From Clostridiales bacterium (lineage in GTDB: Bacteria > Bacillota > Clostridia > Oscillospirales > CAG-272), in the NCBI GenBank assembly GCA_012511425.1, contig JAAZGC010000219.1, positions 1 to 6,147 on the forward strand: 6,147 nt of DNA. The letters are read 5' to 3'. Below are positions 1-5,810 of this stretch, piece after piece. The translations under genes were made by a program, and so were the position numbers. The number at the start of each line of letters is the position of its first letter. The first letter of the stretch is position 1. Below the pieces are notes generated by a model, which ran no database searches, was not told where the DNA came from, and worked only from the letters and a program-made list of their open reading frames with translations.

Positions 1-906
1 CTGCTCGAAGACTTCTGTAATAAAGAAGTTCTGGACGATTTCAAAGCCGGACTTATAGATAAAAACAAGGCAATTCAGCTCTCGATAGGAAATTTCTTGT
101 GTGAAACCGATTTCCCCTGGTGGAGCTGGGATTACGGAAATATGCCGAAGATATACGCCTCACCGCTCGAAACCCCCGATATGATGCCGCCGATAGTAAG
201 GTGGGACACCGATGAAAATTTAGACCGGATGGCAGCAACTTCAAAATTGCTTTCGGAAAAATACAAAGTATACACAGCCGCGCTTATATGGGGCAGTCAT
301 TGGGAAAAGGCATACTTTACCCGCGGGATAGAAAATTTTCTTGCCGATCTTGCCGGCGCCCCGGAATTTGCCGGGCAGTTGTTGACCTTTATTGTTGATC
401 GCAATATGGAGATTCTCCCGAAGATAGCCGGTTGTCAGTATATCGACGGAATTCTTCTGGGCTCCGATTGGGGAACTCAGAAGGATCTGATTATGTCTCC
501 CGAGACATGGAACGAGCTTATCCGCGGCGGCGAAAAAAGGCAGTATGAGCTTATCCGTTCTGCAGGGAAAGATGTAATGGTTCATTCCTGCGGCAATATT
601 CTTAGGCTGATGGATGATCTTGTCGATCTGGGAGTGGATATACTGAATCCGGTTCAGCCGGAATGCATGAGTCTTGAGTTTTTGAAGGAACGTTACGGCA
701 GCCGGATAACTTTCTGGGGAGGTATAAGCACGCAAAGCGTACTTCCCTACGGAACTCCGCAGCAGGTAATGCGGGAGACGGAGAGAGTAATAACTTTGAT
801 GAGCAAAAACGGCGGATATATCACCTGCCCGTCGCAGGAGATACAAACCGATGTCCCTTATGAAAACTTAAAGGCGCTTATCGAAACTGCAAAGAGCTTT
901 GCATAA
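1..906 (+). CDS. Uroporphyrinogen decarboxylase-superfamily protein, probable methyltransferase (5' end outside window)
   Basis: The reading frame is open from the first base and ends at TAA 904-906, giving 301 visible residues; the N-terminus lies upstream of the window. The TTG at 97 is internal, because coding continues in frame on its 5' side. The fold is recognised from the URO-D/MtaA pattern: an acidic segment GSDWGTQ (about residues 154-160) followed by a 'MSPETW' turn, then VHSCGN (194-199), FWGGIST (238-244) and a C-terminal ITCPSQEIQ (274-282). His195, Cys197 and Cys276 match the HxC...C zinc ligands of corrinoid/coenzyme-M methyltransferases (MtaA, MtbA, CmuA), which true HemE enzymes lack. 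I infer methyl transfer, probably from a methylcorrinoid protein to a thiol or similar acceptor, in the cytoplasm. The real substrate is unknown, and corrinoid-protein genes, if any, would lie upstream. It is followed after 81 bases by the YccF gene with no terminator between them. Confidence 0.85.
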   Translation: MLEDFCNKEVLDDFKAGLIDKNKAIQLSIGNFLCETDFPWWSWDYGNMPKIYASPLETPDMMPPIVRWDTDENLDRMAATSKLLSEKYKVYTAALIWGSHWEKAYFTRGIENFLADLAGAPEFAGQLLTFIVDRNMEILPKIAGCQYIDGILLGSDWGTQKDLIMSPETWNELIRGGEKRQYELIRSAGKDVMVHSCGNILRLMDDLVDLGVDILNPVQPECMSLEFLKERYGSRITFWGGISTQSVLPYGTPQQVMRETERVITLMSKNGGYITCPSQEIQTDVPYENLKALIETAKSFA

Positions 907-987
907 TATATAAAATCGGAACAAAGCAAACACAGATTCGTCTTAATAATCAAAGAAACATTATTTAGGTTATAAAAAAGGAATAAA

Positions 988-1347
988 ATGAAAACACTCG
1001 GAAACATAATCTGGATTATCACCGGCGGACTTATCGTCAGCATTTTATGGGTATTATGCGGTGTTTTATTCTGCATAACCGTAATCGGTATCCCTTTGGG
1101 GCTGCAGTGCTTCAAATTTGCGGAGCTTACCCTTTCTCCTTTCGGAAAGGAAGTGGAATTCGGCGGCGGGGCTCCTTCGATTATCGCCAATATCTTTTGG
1201 CTTATCTTATGCGGGATACCGATGGCTGTCGTGAACGCATCGCTCGGACTGCTGTTTTATATAACAATTTTGGGAATCCCTTTCGGAATTCAGTATTTTA
1301 AACTGGCAAAGCTTTCGCTTATGCCCTTCGGAGCAAGAATTGTCTGA
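988..1347 (+). CDS. yccF: YccF-family (DUF307) small inner-membrane protein
   Basis: This is a 119-residue, strongly hydrophobic protein with the hallmark internal duplication of the YccF domain. Copy A (about residues 5-53) and copy B (about 67-115) each contain a hydrophobic helix, an ITxxGIP(L/F)G motif (TVIGIPLG at 31-38, TILGIPFG at 93-100), a Q-x-F-K-x-A/L-K-L stretch and a terminal PFG (51-53 and 113-115). The two copies are offset by exactly 62 residues. A glycine-rich linker (59-61) joins them. It is expected to sit in the cytoplasmic membrane with several helices. No biochemical function is established for the family. The ATG at 988 is preceded by AAAAAGGA (975-982) with a 5-base spacer, which supports the start. 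The gene lies 81 bases after the methyltransferase-like gene without a visible terminator between them, so read-through is possible, and it ends at a strong hairpin terminator. Confidence 0.93.
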   Translation: MKTLGNIIWIITGGLIVSILWVLCGVLFCITVIGIPLGLQCFKFAELTLSPFGKEVEFGGGAPSIIANIFWLILCGIPMAVVNASLGLLFYITILGIPFGIQYFKLAKLSLMPFGARIV

Positions 1348-1355
1348 GCACAACC

Positions 1356-1397
1356 AAAAACCGCGCCGTCCCGGCATCGAGGGGCGGCGCATTTTTT
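1356..1397. terminator. Bidirectional intrinsic terminator between convergent genes
   Basis: Arms GCGCCGTCCC (1363-1372) and GGGGCGGCGC (1381-1390) form a 10-bp GC-rich stem with one wobble and an 8-base loop. Six T follow after one A (1392-1397) on the + strand. Reading the minus strand, the complement of A1356-1360 gives five T two bases after the stem. It sits in the 65-base gap between the YccF stop (1347) and the stop of the minus-strand sialidase-like gene (1413), so it can serve both. Confidence 0.9.
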
Positions 1398-1412
1398 CAT
1401 ATAAGCAGGTTA

Positions 1413-2495
1413 TCAGCTTTCTATCTCCGACATGGCAATTTTAATGATTTTATTTGCAGCAAGGCAGGTGCCGGAGTTGTCGGAATGGTAATAGCCTATA
1501 AGCAGGTAATCTTCGCCTTCGAAAATCGAGGGATAGCAATAGCCGTTTTTCGGATCGTCTTCAAGTGCATAGAGTCTCGGGAAAGTTTTGCCGTCGTCTT
1601 CGCTTACTGCAAGCACAAGCGGGGTGCGCCCCCAGGTACCGCTCAGATCTCTTGTATTGTAATTAGGTATCGGATTGAAAGAAGCAAGGACATATTTTCC
1701 TGCTTTGCGGAGCAGCAGCGGCGACGGAGGCGCGGAGAAGAAGGTGTTCGGGTGGAAGTCATACCAGCTCTCGCCGTTGTCATCGGAATAGCATTCATAA
1801 TGGCATAGCTGATCTGTCCTTGAAAGCGCTTTGATGCGTCCCGATTCTTCCTGATGTATTGTGGTTTCCTGAAGACCCGTCCTGCTGTATTTCTCAAACG
1901 GCAGGCTGTAATCTTTGCAGAGCCGTTTCCAGGTGAAACCGTCGTCGTCAGATGCAGCAAAGGTCATTTTTCCGACGCCTGTTACGCAAGTTCTTCCGTT
2001 TTCCACATATGAATGTACGTTTATCGGAACCATTATACGTCCGTTTTTGAGACGAAGCGCATGGTCGTTTTCGATTACAACATAGCCTTTTTCGTCGAAA
2101 ACTATGACAGGTTCCGACCAGCTCTTCCCTTCATCGGCGGAACGAACGAAATATACGGTGTCAAGGACAACTTCCGAATCGAAGTCATAATATTTTCTCA
2201 GGTAAACAAGCCCCGCATCGCCGTTTTCCATACGAAGCAGCATAGGGCACATAAAGTTTGCCGAACTCGGATCCTGCTTCAATATGATAAACGGCTCCGA
2301 CCAAGTTTCTCCTTCATCCGAAGATAGTATCCCGGCGAGATCGGCGGAAGCGTGGTCATCGCCGCTTTTGCCGTTGTATCTTGAATACACATATAAAATA
2401 TCGCCAGTTTTCATGCGGAGAAAAGTGCCTTCTCCGTTTCGCGGGTTGTTATCCGATTGAGGCAGAAAGGATACCTCGCGGCCGATTTTGATCAT
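1413..2495 (-). CDS. BNR/Asp-box sialidase-like protein (exo-alpha-sialidase family, BNR_2 type)
   Basis: This is a 360-residue protein made almost entirely of a six-bladed propeller pattern. Five Asp-boxes (S-x-D-x-G-x-T/S-W/F) are visible: SSDEGETW (58-65), SADEGKSW (119-126), SDDDGFTW (182-189), SDDNGESW (237-244) and SEDDGKTF (298-305). Segments around GLQETT (207-212), LSRTDQ (224-229), PPSPLLLRKAGK (256-267), GRTPLVLAVS (289-298) and CYPSIFEGED (320-329) follow the BNR_2/GH33-like consensus. They supply candidate catalytic Glu210, Arg226, Arg290 and Tyr321. The likely reaction is hydrolysis of terminal sialic acid, but substrate specificity cannot be proved from motifs. There is no signal peptide or anchor, so it should be cytoplasmic. 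The start is ATG 2495, because TAAGGAG (2510-2504) lies 8 bases upstream; a TTG at 2501 would be only 2 bases from it. No clear promoter is visible. A hairpin at 2530-2559 lies between this gene and its upstream neighbour. Confidence 0.88.
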   Translation of the reverse strand: MIKIGREVSFLPQSDNNPRNGEGTFLRMKTGDILYVYSRYNGKSGDDHASADLAGILSSDEGETWSEPFIILKQDPSSANFMCPMLLRMENGDAGLVYLRKYYDFDSEVVLDTVYFVRSADEGKSWSEPVIVFDEKGYVVIENDHALRLKNGRIMVPINVHSYVENGRTCVTGVGKMTFAASDDDGFTWKRLCKDYSLPFEKYSRTGLQETTIHQEESGRIKALSRTDQLCHYECYSDDNGESWYDFHPNTFFSAPPSPLLLRKAGKYVLASFNPIPNYNTRDLSGTWGRTPLVLAVSEDDGKTFPRLYALEDDPKNGYCYPSIFEGEDYLLIGYYHSDNSGTCLAANKIIKIAMSEIES

Positions 2496-2502
2496 AATCA
2501 AA

Positions 2503-2509
2503 TCTCCTT
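2503..2509 (-). promoter_or_regulatory. Ribosome binding site fixing the sialidase-like start
   Basis: On the minus strand AAGGAGA is followed 7 bases later by ATG (2495-2493) and only 1 base later by an in-frame TTG (2501-2499). The spacing selects the ATG and trims two residues from the longest open frame. Confidence 0.8.
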
Positions 2510-2529
2510 ATGCTGTGTAATAATATCTG

Positions 2530-2562
2530 AAAACATGCCGGCTATGCCGGCGCTGTTTTTTT
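2530..2562. terminator. Hairpin, candidate terminator of the membrane-protein gene
   Basis: GCCGGC (2537-2542), loop TAT, GCCGGC (2546-2551), flanked by AAAACA (2530-2535) pairing with TGTTTT (2554-2559). On the minus strand the 3' side ends in TGTTTTC, a short T tract, so it could end the transcript of the 204-residue membrane protein upstream. The longer T run (2556-2562) is on the + strand, where no gene needs it. It also lies in the region leading into the sialidase-like gene and could act as an attenuator there. Confidence 0.55.
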
Positions 2563-2619
2563 GTTTCATCTGTTAATAAGCGGCAATACAAATATGAAAG
2601 CGGGCTTGAGAAATGCGTT

Positions 2620-3234
2620 TTATCTGCAGATATGCTTCGCGCCGGGTGTATGCGTTTTGATAAAATCCAGTACAAAATCAAAATCGGCATCTTCGGTATA
2701 AACCTGATTTCTGTTAAAAAGAGCATTCACATAGATAAGATTTCGCTTCTTACAAGATTTTACGCTTTTAACCTGCTTCCAATCGGAATACAGCGTCTGT
2801 TTTGAACCGGAGAGCATTCCCGCACCTGTTAAAGTCGGAGAGCCCGAAGCCGTACCCGCAAGAACGGCAAGAAAAGAAAGCAGCTGCGCTTTCTTAAACT
2901 GTCTCGAAGCCTGAATATGTCTGATCCCTTTTTTATCCATTTCAAATATGACATGGTATCTGCCGCCAATTATCAGTGTATAAAACAAATAACCGATAAG
3001 ACAGAGTGCCTCTATGCCGATGAAAAACAACATAAAATATTTGGTATTTGAAATAAAACCGTTCCAGATGAAATTATAATCCCCGAGACTTATAAGCGTG
3101 ATAAAAACCCAGAGTAATGCTGTAATTAAACCAAACATTTTCCACAAAGTAAAAAGAACGACAGGATTCTTATAAAGATTCAGCTCATAATACCAGCGGT
3201 AAACCCCGTCGGTACCTTTAATGATGCCGTTCAT
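2620..3234 (-). CDS. Uncharacterised membrane protein, two transmembrane helices plus a cytoplasmic domain
   Basis: I do not recognise a named family for this 204-residue protein. Two hydrophobic segments (about residues 24-50 and 64-89) look like transmembrane helices separated by a short loop containing GDYNF. The rest (about 91-204) is soluble: an alternating stretch HVIFEMDKKGIRHI (94-107), a small/glycine-rich low-polarity stretch (about 116-144, with GTASGSPTLTGAG), then YSDWKQVKSVKSCKKRNLIYV (149-169), NQVYTEDADFDFVLDFI (176-192). The last part has the 'W-x-x-V-x-x-V ... N-x-I-x-V ... F-x-x-V-x-x-F-I' rhythm seen in small PH-like domains of YcxB-type membrane proteins; this is a resemblance only. 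The ATG at 3234 has an AAAGGCGG-like site upstream. A good promoter precedes it and a hairpin follows, so it is probably transcribed alone. Role unknown. Confidence 0.8.
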   Translation of the reverse strand: MNGIIKGTDGVYRWYYELNLYKNPVVLFTLWKMFGLITALLWVFITLISLGDYNFIWNGFISNTKYFMLFFIGIEALCLIGYLFYTLIIGGRYHVIFEMDKKGIRHIQASRQFKKAQLLSFLAVLAGTASGSPTLTGAGMLSGSKQTLYSDWKQVKSVKSCKKRNLIYVNALFNRNQVYTEDADFDFVLDFIKTHTPGAKHICR

Positions 3235-3293
3235 GATATCCGCCTTTCGGAATATTTCTCATAATAATTGCCTTACGGAAAACTGTCATTGAA

Positions 3294-3322
3294 ATTATAG
3301 CATATATAAATCGTTTTGGCAA
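3294..3322 (-). promoter_or_regulatory. Sigma-A promoter of the membrane-protein gene
   Basis: Minus-strand TTGCCA (-35, 3322-3317), 17-base spacer, TATAAT (-10, 3299-3294), with TGC directly before the -10 (extended -10). The expected start near 3287 leaves a leader of about 50 bases before the ATG at 3234. Confidence 0.8.
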
Positions 3323-3340
3323 GACCCGTAGAGGTATTTT

Positions 3341-3376
3341 AAAAACAAAATCCGGGATGATTATACTCATCCCGGA
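3341..3376 (-). terminator. Intrinsic terminator of the fucosidase gene
   Basis: A perfect 10-bp stem TCCGGGATGA (3351-3360) / TCATCCCGGA (3367-3376) with a 6-base loop lies 13 bases beyond the fucosidase stop. On the minus strand it is followed directly by TTTTGTTTTT (3350-3341). Confidence 0.93.
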
Positions 3377-3389
3377 CAAATAATCAATA

Positions 3390-4703
3390 TTACTTAAGGA
3401 ACAGCTCGATGACAGGCACGACCATCGGCGGTTTTACGATAGGAAGTCTTAATACAAGCAGACCGTCTTCGTCGGATGCGCCTTCCGAGAAATGTTCGAC
3501 TTTGCCCTCGGTGTAAAGCAGCTCGGAGCAGTCGTTCAGGAACTGCGCGTAATCTACCTTGCCGGCGAGATGCGGCAGCTCAAGGAACTGGAAGGGATAA
3601 TCAAAGAGGTGCACATAAAGCCGTTTTCCGTCGACTGACTGGGTATACTTGACCCCGTTGGGAGCGACAAATTCCGGCTCGGCCATAGTGCAGCCGTAAA
3701 TCGAACGGCTGTTGTATTTCATCCAGTCGGCATAAACTTTAAGCGCCGCCTCGGCACGGTAATCAAGAAATCCGCGGGAAGTCGGACCGACGTTCATCAG
3801 AAGGTTTCCGCCGCAGCTTACCGTGTTGACAAGCATCTGAATGAGCTGTTCGGGGGACTTCCAGGTCATCTCGTCTCGGTGATAACCCCAGGAGCCGGAT
3901 AAAGTCTGGCAGGCTTCCCATGTAACAAGCTCTCCGGTTTCTTTATGCCGTACCCATTTTGTCGGCTGATACTGCTCGGGTGTCCAGAGATCCTGTTCAA
4001 GTTCAGCCCGATTGTCTATTAAAATATGCGGCTGAAGCTTACGTGCAGTTGCAATGAGTTCCTCGGCTTCCCATTCAATCTTGCCTTTTCCGTGATCGCG
4101 GAGATTATCCGAAGTATTGTCTCCGGGGTAGCTGAAGTCGAACCAGAGGATGTCGATTTTGCCGTAATTTGTAAGCAGCTCGGTGACCTGATTGCGCATA
4201 TATTCGGCATACTTGCGCATGTCGCGGCCTTTGTTGAGCTCTTTTGCATCGGGATCGTTCACGCGGGGATGCAGCTTGTCTATCGGGAACTCCGGGTGAT
4301 GCCAGTCGATAAGCGAATAATAGAAACCTACGCGAAGTCCTTCGGCGCGGAAAGCATCTACATATTCGCGGACAAGATCACGTCCGGCAGGGGTGTTTGT
4401 GCACTTATAATCGGTATATTTGCTGTCGAACATACAAAAGCCTTCGTGATGCTTGGAAGTAAACACCGCATATTTCATTCCGGCGGCTTTTGCCTGTTTT
4501 GCCCATTCTTTGGGATTATAGAGGTCCGGATCAAAATACTTGAAATATTTATCGTATTTAGCTTCCGGGATAGACTCGTTTCTTTTTATCCACTCATGCC
4601 TTGCGGGCATGGCGTAGAGACCCCAGTGGATAAACATTCCGAAACGGTCATGAGTAAACCACGCGGAATCGCCGGGGGTTTTTCGGGTAACATATGAAGA
4701 CAT
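3390..4703 (-). CDS. Alpha-L-fucosidase, glycoside hydrolase family 29
   Basis: This 437-residue protein hydrolyses terminal alpha-L-fucose from glycans by a retaining mechanism. GH29 landmarks appear in order: RFGMFIHWG (20-28), the KHHEGF substrate-binding motif (84-89), RVGFYYSLIDWHH (124-136), ILWFDF (185-190) with Asp189 as the expected nucleophile, ILIDNRAE (227-234), WTPEQYQP (240-247), TWEACQTL...SWGYH (261-275) with Glu263 a candidate acid/base, and NLLMNVGPTSRG (300-311). The C-terminal 90 residues form a small beta-rich domain. There is no secretion signal, so it probably acts in the cytoplasm on imported fucosylated sugars. The frame is open upstream to 4787, but the ATG at 4703 is chosen because AAAGGA (4716-4711) lies 7 bases before it and the upstream extension would run across the promoter. 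A consensus promoter and a perfect terminator flank the gene, so it is a single-gene unit. Together with the sialidase-like gene it points to host-glycan use. Confidence 0.95.
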   Translation of the reverse strand: MSSYVTRKTPGDSAWFTHDRFGMFIHWGLYAMPARHEWIKRNESIPEAKYDKYFKYFDPDLYNPKEWAKQAKAAGMKYAVFTSKHHEGFCMFDSKYTDYKCTNTPAGRDLVREYVDAFRAEGLRVGFYYSLIDWHHPEFPIDKLHPRVNDPDAKELNKGRDMRKYAEYMRNQVTELLTNYGKIDILWFDFSYPGDNTSDNLRDHGKGKIEWEAEELIATARKLQPHILIDNRAELEQDLWTPEQYQPTKWVRHKETGELVTWEACQTLSGSWGYHRDEMTWKSPEQLIQMLVNTVSCGGNLLMNVGPTSRGFLDYRAEAALKVYADWMKYNSRSIYGCTMAEPEFVAPNGVKYTQSVDGKRLYVHLFDYPFQFLELPHLAGKVDYAQFLNDCSELLYTEGKVEHFSEGASDEDGLLVLRLPIVKPPMVVPVIELFLK

Positions 4704-4710
4704 AACAGTT

Positions 4711-4716
4711 TCCTTT
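4711..4716 (-). promoter_or_regulatory. Ribosome binding site fixing the fucosidase start
   Basis: Minus-strand AAAGGA followed by a 7-base spacer and ATG 4703-4701. This supports a start 28 codons inside the longest open frame. Confidence 0.85.
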
Positions 4717-4731
4717 CTGCAATGAATTATT

Positions 4732-4754
4732 TGGTATACGACTGAATTATACCA
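4732..4754. promoter_or_regulatory. Operator-like inverted repeat over the fucosidase -10 and start site
   Basis: TGGTATA (4732-4738) and TATACCA (4748-4754) are perfect 7-base inverted copies separated by 9 bases, centred on 4743. One half includes most of the -10 hexamer and the other covers the predicted transcription start. A repressor bound here would block polymerase. Part of the symmetry comes from the -10 itself, so chance is possible. Confidence 0.4.
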
Positions 4755-4774
4755 TATAAGAATGCCGTTGTCAA
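4746..4774 (-). promoter_or_regulatory. Consensus sigma-A promoter of the fucosidase gene
   Basis: Minus-strand TTGACA (-35, 4774-4769), exactly 17 bases, TATAAT (-10, 4751-4746), with TGG directly before the -10 (extended -10). Both hexamers match consensus perfectly. Predicted start near 4739, leader about 35 bases. Confidence 0.92.
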
Positions 4775-4798
4775 TGACCGTCAGCAATCAAGAGTTAT

Positions 4799-4830
4799 AA
4801 AAAACCGCCAAGCCGGAAAAGGCTTAACGG
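4799..4830 (-). terminator. Intrinsic terminator of the RNA methyltransferase gene
   Basis: Read on the minus strand, CCGTTAAGCC (4830-4821), loop TTTTCC, GGCTTGGCGG (4814-4805) form a 10-bp stem with two G-U wobbles, followed by six T (4804-4799). The stem is complete only with G-U pairs on the minus-strand RNA, which fits transcription from 4895 downward. It ends upstream of the fucosidase -35 and so insulates that promoter. Confidence 0.85.
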
Positions 4831-4894
4831 AAATCAATATAATAAACGAAATTATAACAAGAGCTTTATTATAATAAATTGCTTCGTCAGAAAT

Positions 4895-5623
4895 TCAGAA
4901 CGGAAGACCGAGTTTTTTTGTAAATTCATACATAGCTATCCCGGCTGCTATCGGCAGATTCAGGCTGTCAATTTTGTTTGTATGTTTTATTACAACCGGT
5001 GTGCAGAATTCGGCGAAATAATCAGGCAGGCCGGCGGCTTCATTTCCGAAAATCAAAGAAAACGGTTCTGCTGCGGCGACATCTCCCAAAGGGATGCTTG
5101 CCGACAACATGAACGCATATCGCTCATTTTCCGGAAAATTCGATATATAATCCTCAATCTTGTCAAAGTATTCAACATGCACATGAAACGCAGCTCCCAT
5201 CGAAGCTCTGATAACGGCAGGGTTGTAAAAATCGACTGCGTCTTTTATTATTGCAATATTATTTATTCCGAATCCGGCGGCAGTTCTGACAATCGTTCCC
5301 AGATTACCGGCATCAGAGGGATTTACAAGGACGATATGCGAACTTTTTTCAAGATTAAAACTTGTCTTTTCAAATTCTCCGATTACAAAACAGTTGCCTT
5401 TCGGCGAGAGTATGTTGAACGCTTTGTCGTTTGTCTCAACTTCAATATGATTTTTATCGCACAGATCTTTGAGTTTAACCATTCCGTCGGTTAAATCGGC
5501 GGAAGAACTTAAAAAAACCCTCGTGACCCTTTCGGGCCGGCATTTGACCAGCTCGAATGTAAGGGCTGCTCCGAGGGTATATGATACATCAAGATCGCGC
5601 TTGTATCTTTGGATTTTTTTCAT
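4895..5623 (-). CDS. SpoU/TrmH-type RNA 2'-O-ribose methyltransferase
   Basis: This 242-residue protein transfers methyl from S-adenosylmethionine to a ribose 2'-OH in tRNA or rRNA. The three SPOUT knot motifs are clear: motif 1 NPSDAGNLGTIVRTAAGFG (101-119, with Asn107 and Arg113), motif 2 LIFGNEAAGLP (190-200), and motif 3 IDSLNLPIAAGIAMYEF (218-234, with Ser220 and Asn222). Residues 1-95 form an N-terminal substrate-binding part (YTLGAALTFELVKCRPERV). The target nucleotide cannot be read from the sequence, so no gene symbol is given. The frame is open to 5713, but the first 30 codons would translate part of the tRNA gene, so the ATG at 5623 (MKKIQRYKRDLD...) is used; it also matches the usual N-terminus of this group. 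No Shine-Dalgarno sequence is visible before it. It starts 46 bases after the tRNA and ends at its own terminator. Confidence 0.92.
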   Translation of the reverse strand: MKKIQRYKRDLDVSYTLGAALTFELVKCRPERVTRVFLSSSADLTDGMVKLKDLCDKNHIEVETNDKAFNILSPKGNCFVIGEFEKTSFNLEKSSHIVLVNPSDAGNLGTIVRTAAGFGINNIAIIKDAVDFYNPAVIRASMGAAFHVHVEYFDKIEDYISNFPENERYAFMLSASIPLGDVAAAEPFSLIFGNEAAGLPDYFAEFCTPVVIKHTNKIDSLNLPIAAGIAMYEFTKKLGLPF

Positions 5624-5669
5624 GTAGATAAATATTAAACTTGTAATATCCGTTAATCTGAAACAAAAA

Positions 5670-5758
5670 TGGCGGAGAGGGTGGGATTCGAACCCACGTG
5701 GGCTTGCACCCAAACGGTTTTCAAGACCGCCTCGTTATGGCCGCTTCGATACCTCTCC
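5670..5758 (-). tRNA. trnS(uga): tRNA-Ser (anticodon UGA)
   Basis: An 89-base gene with CCA encoded. Acceptor GGAGAGG pairs with CCTCTCC, followed by discriminator G and CCA (5672-5670). U8 and A9 are present. The anticodon loop CTTGAAA (5725-5719) gives UGA at 5723-5721, reading UCA and related serine codons. A long variable arm (GGGT/GCCC-type stem) marks it as class II serine tRNA, and the T arm is GTGGG-TTCGAAT-CCCAC. A consensus promoter lies just upstream. Confidence 0.97.
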
Positions 5759-5781
5759 GTATTTGATTTTGCGTGAAAATT

Positions 5782-5810
5782 ATTATACCACAAACGGCGA
5801 TAATTGTCAA
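5782..5810 (-). promoter_or_regulatory. Consensus sigma-A promoter of tRNA-Ser
   Basis: Minus-strand TTGACA (-35, 5810-5805), 17-base spacer, TATAAT (-10, 5787-5782), preceded by TGG (extended -10). Both hexamers are perfect. The predicted start near 5775 leaves a short 5' leader of about 16 bases before the mature tRNA end at 5758, to be removed by RNase P. Confidence 0.93.

Noticed and set aside
241..846. 201-codon open frame on the minus strand opposite the methyltransferase-like gene
   Set aside because: The opposite frame carries all conserved URO-D motifs; this is a shadow frame.
907..987. Promoter for the YccF gene (TTATAA near 970-975)
   Set aside because: No acceptable -35 at 16-18 bases upstream; read-through from the preceding gene is as likely.
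4026..4697. 223-codon open frame on the + strand opposite the fucosidase
   Set aside because: It lies wholly antisense to a strongly conserved GH29 gene, has no ribosome binding site that stands out, and its residues show no family pattern.
4704..4787. In-frame extension of the fucosidase by 28 residues
   Set aside because: It would include the promoter -10, -35 and ribosome binding site as coding sequence, and the ATG at 4703 has a well-placed AAAGGA.
4982..5494. 170-codon + strand frame opposite the RNA methyltransferase
   Set aside because: It is antisense to clear SpoU motifs and has cysteine/arginine-rich composition typical of a shadow frame.
5624..5713. In-frame extension of the RNA methyltransferase by 30 residues
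   Set aside because: The extra residues (MGASPRGFESHPLR...) are a translation of the tRNA-Ser gene, a common artefact.
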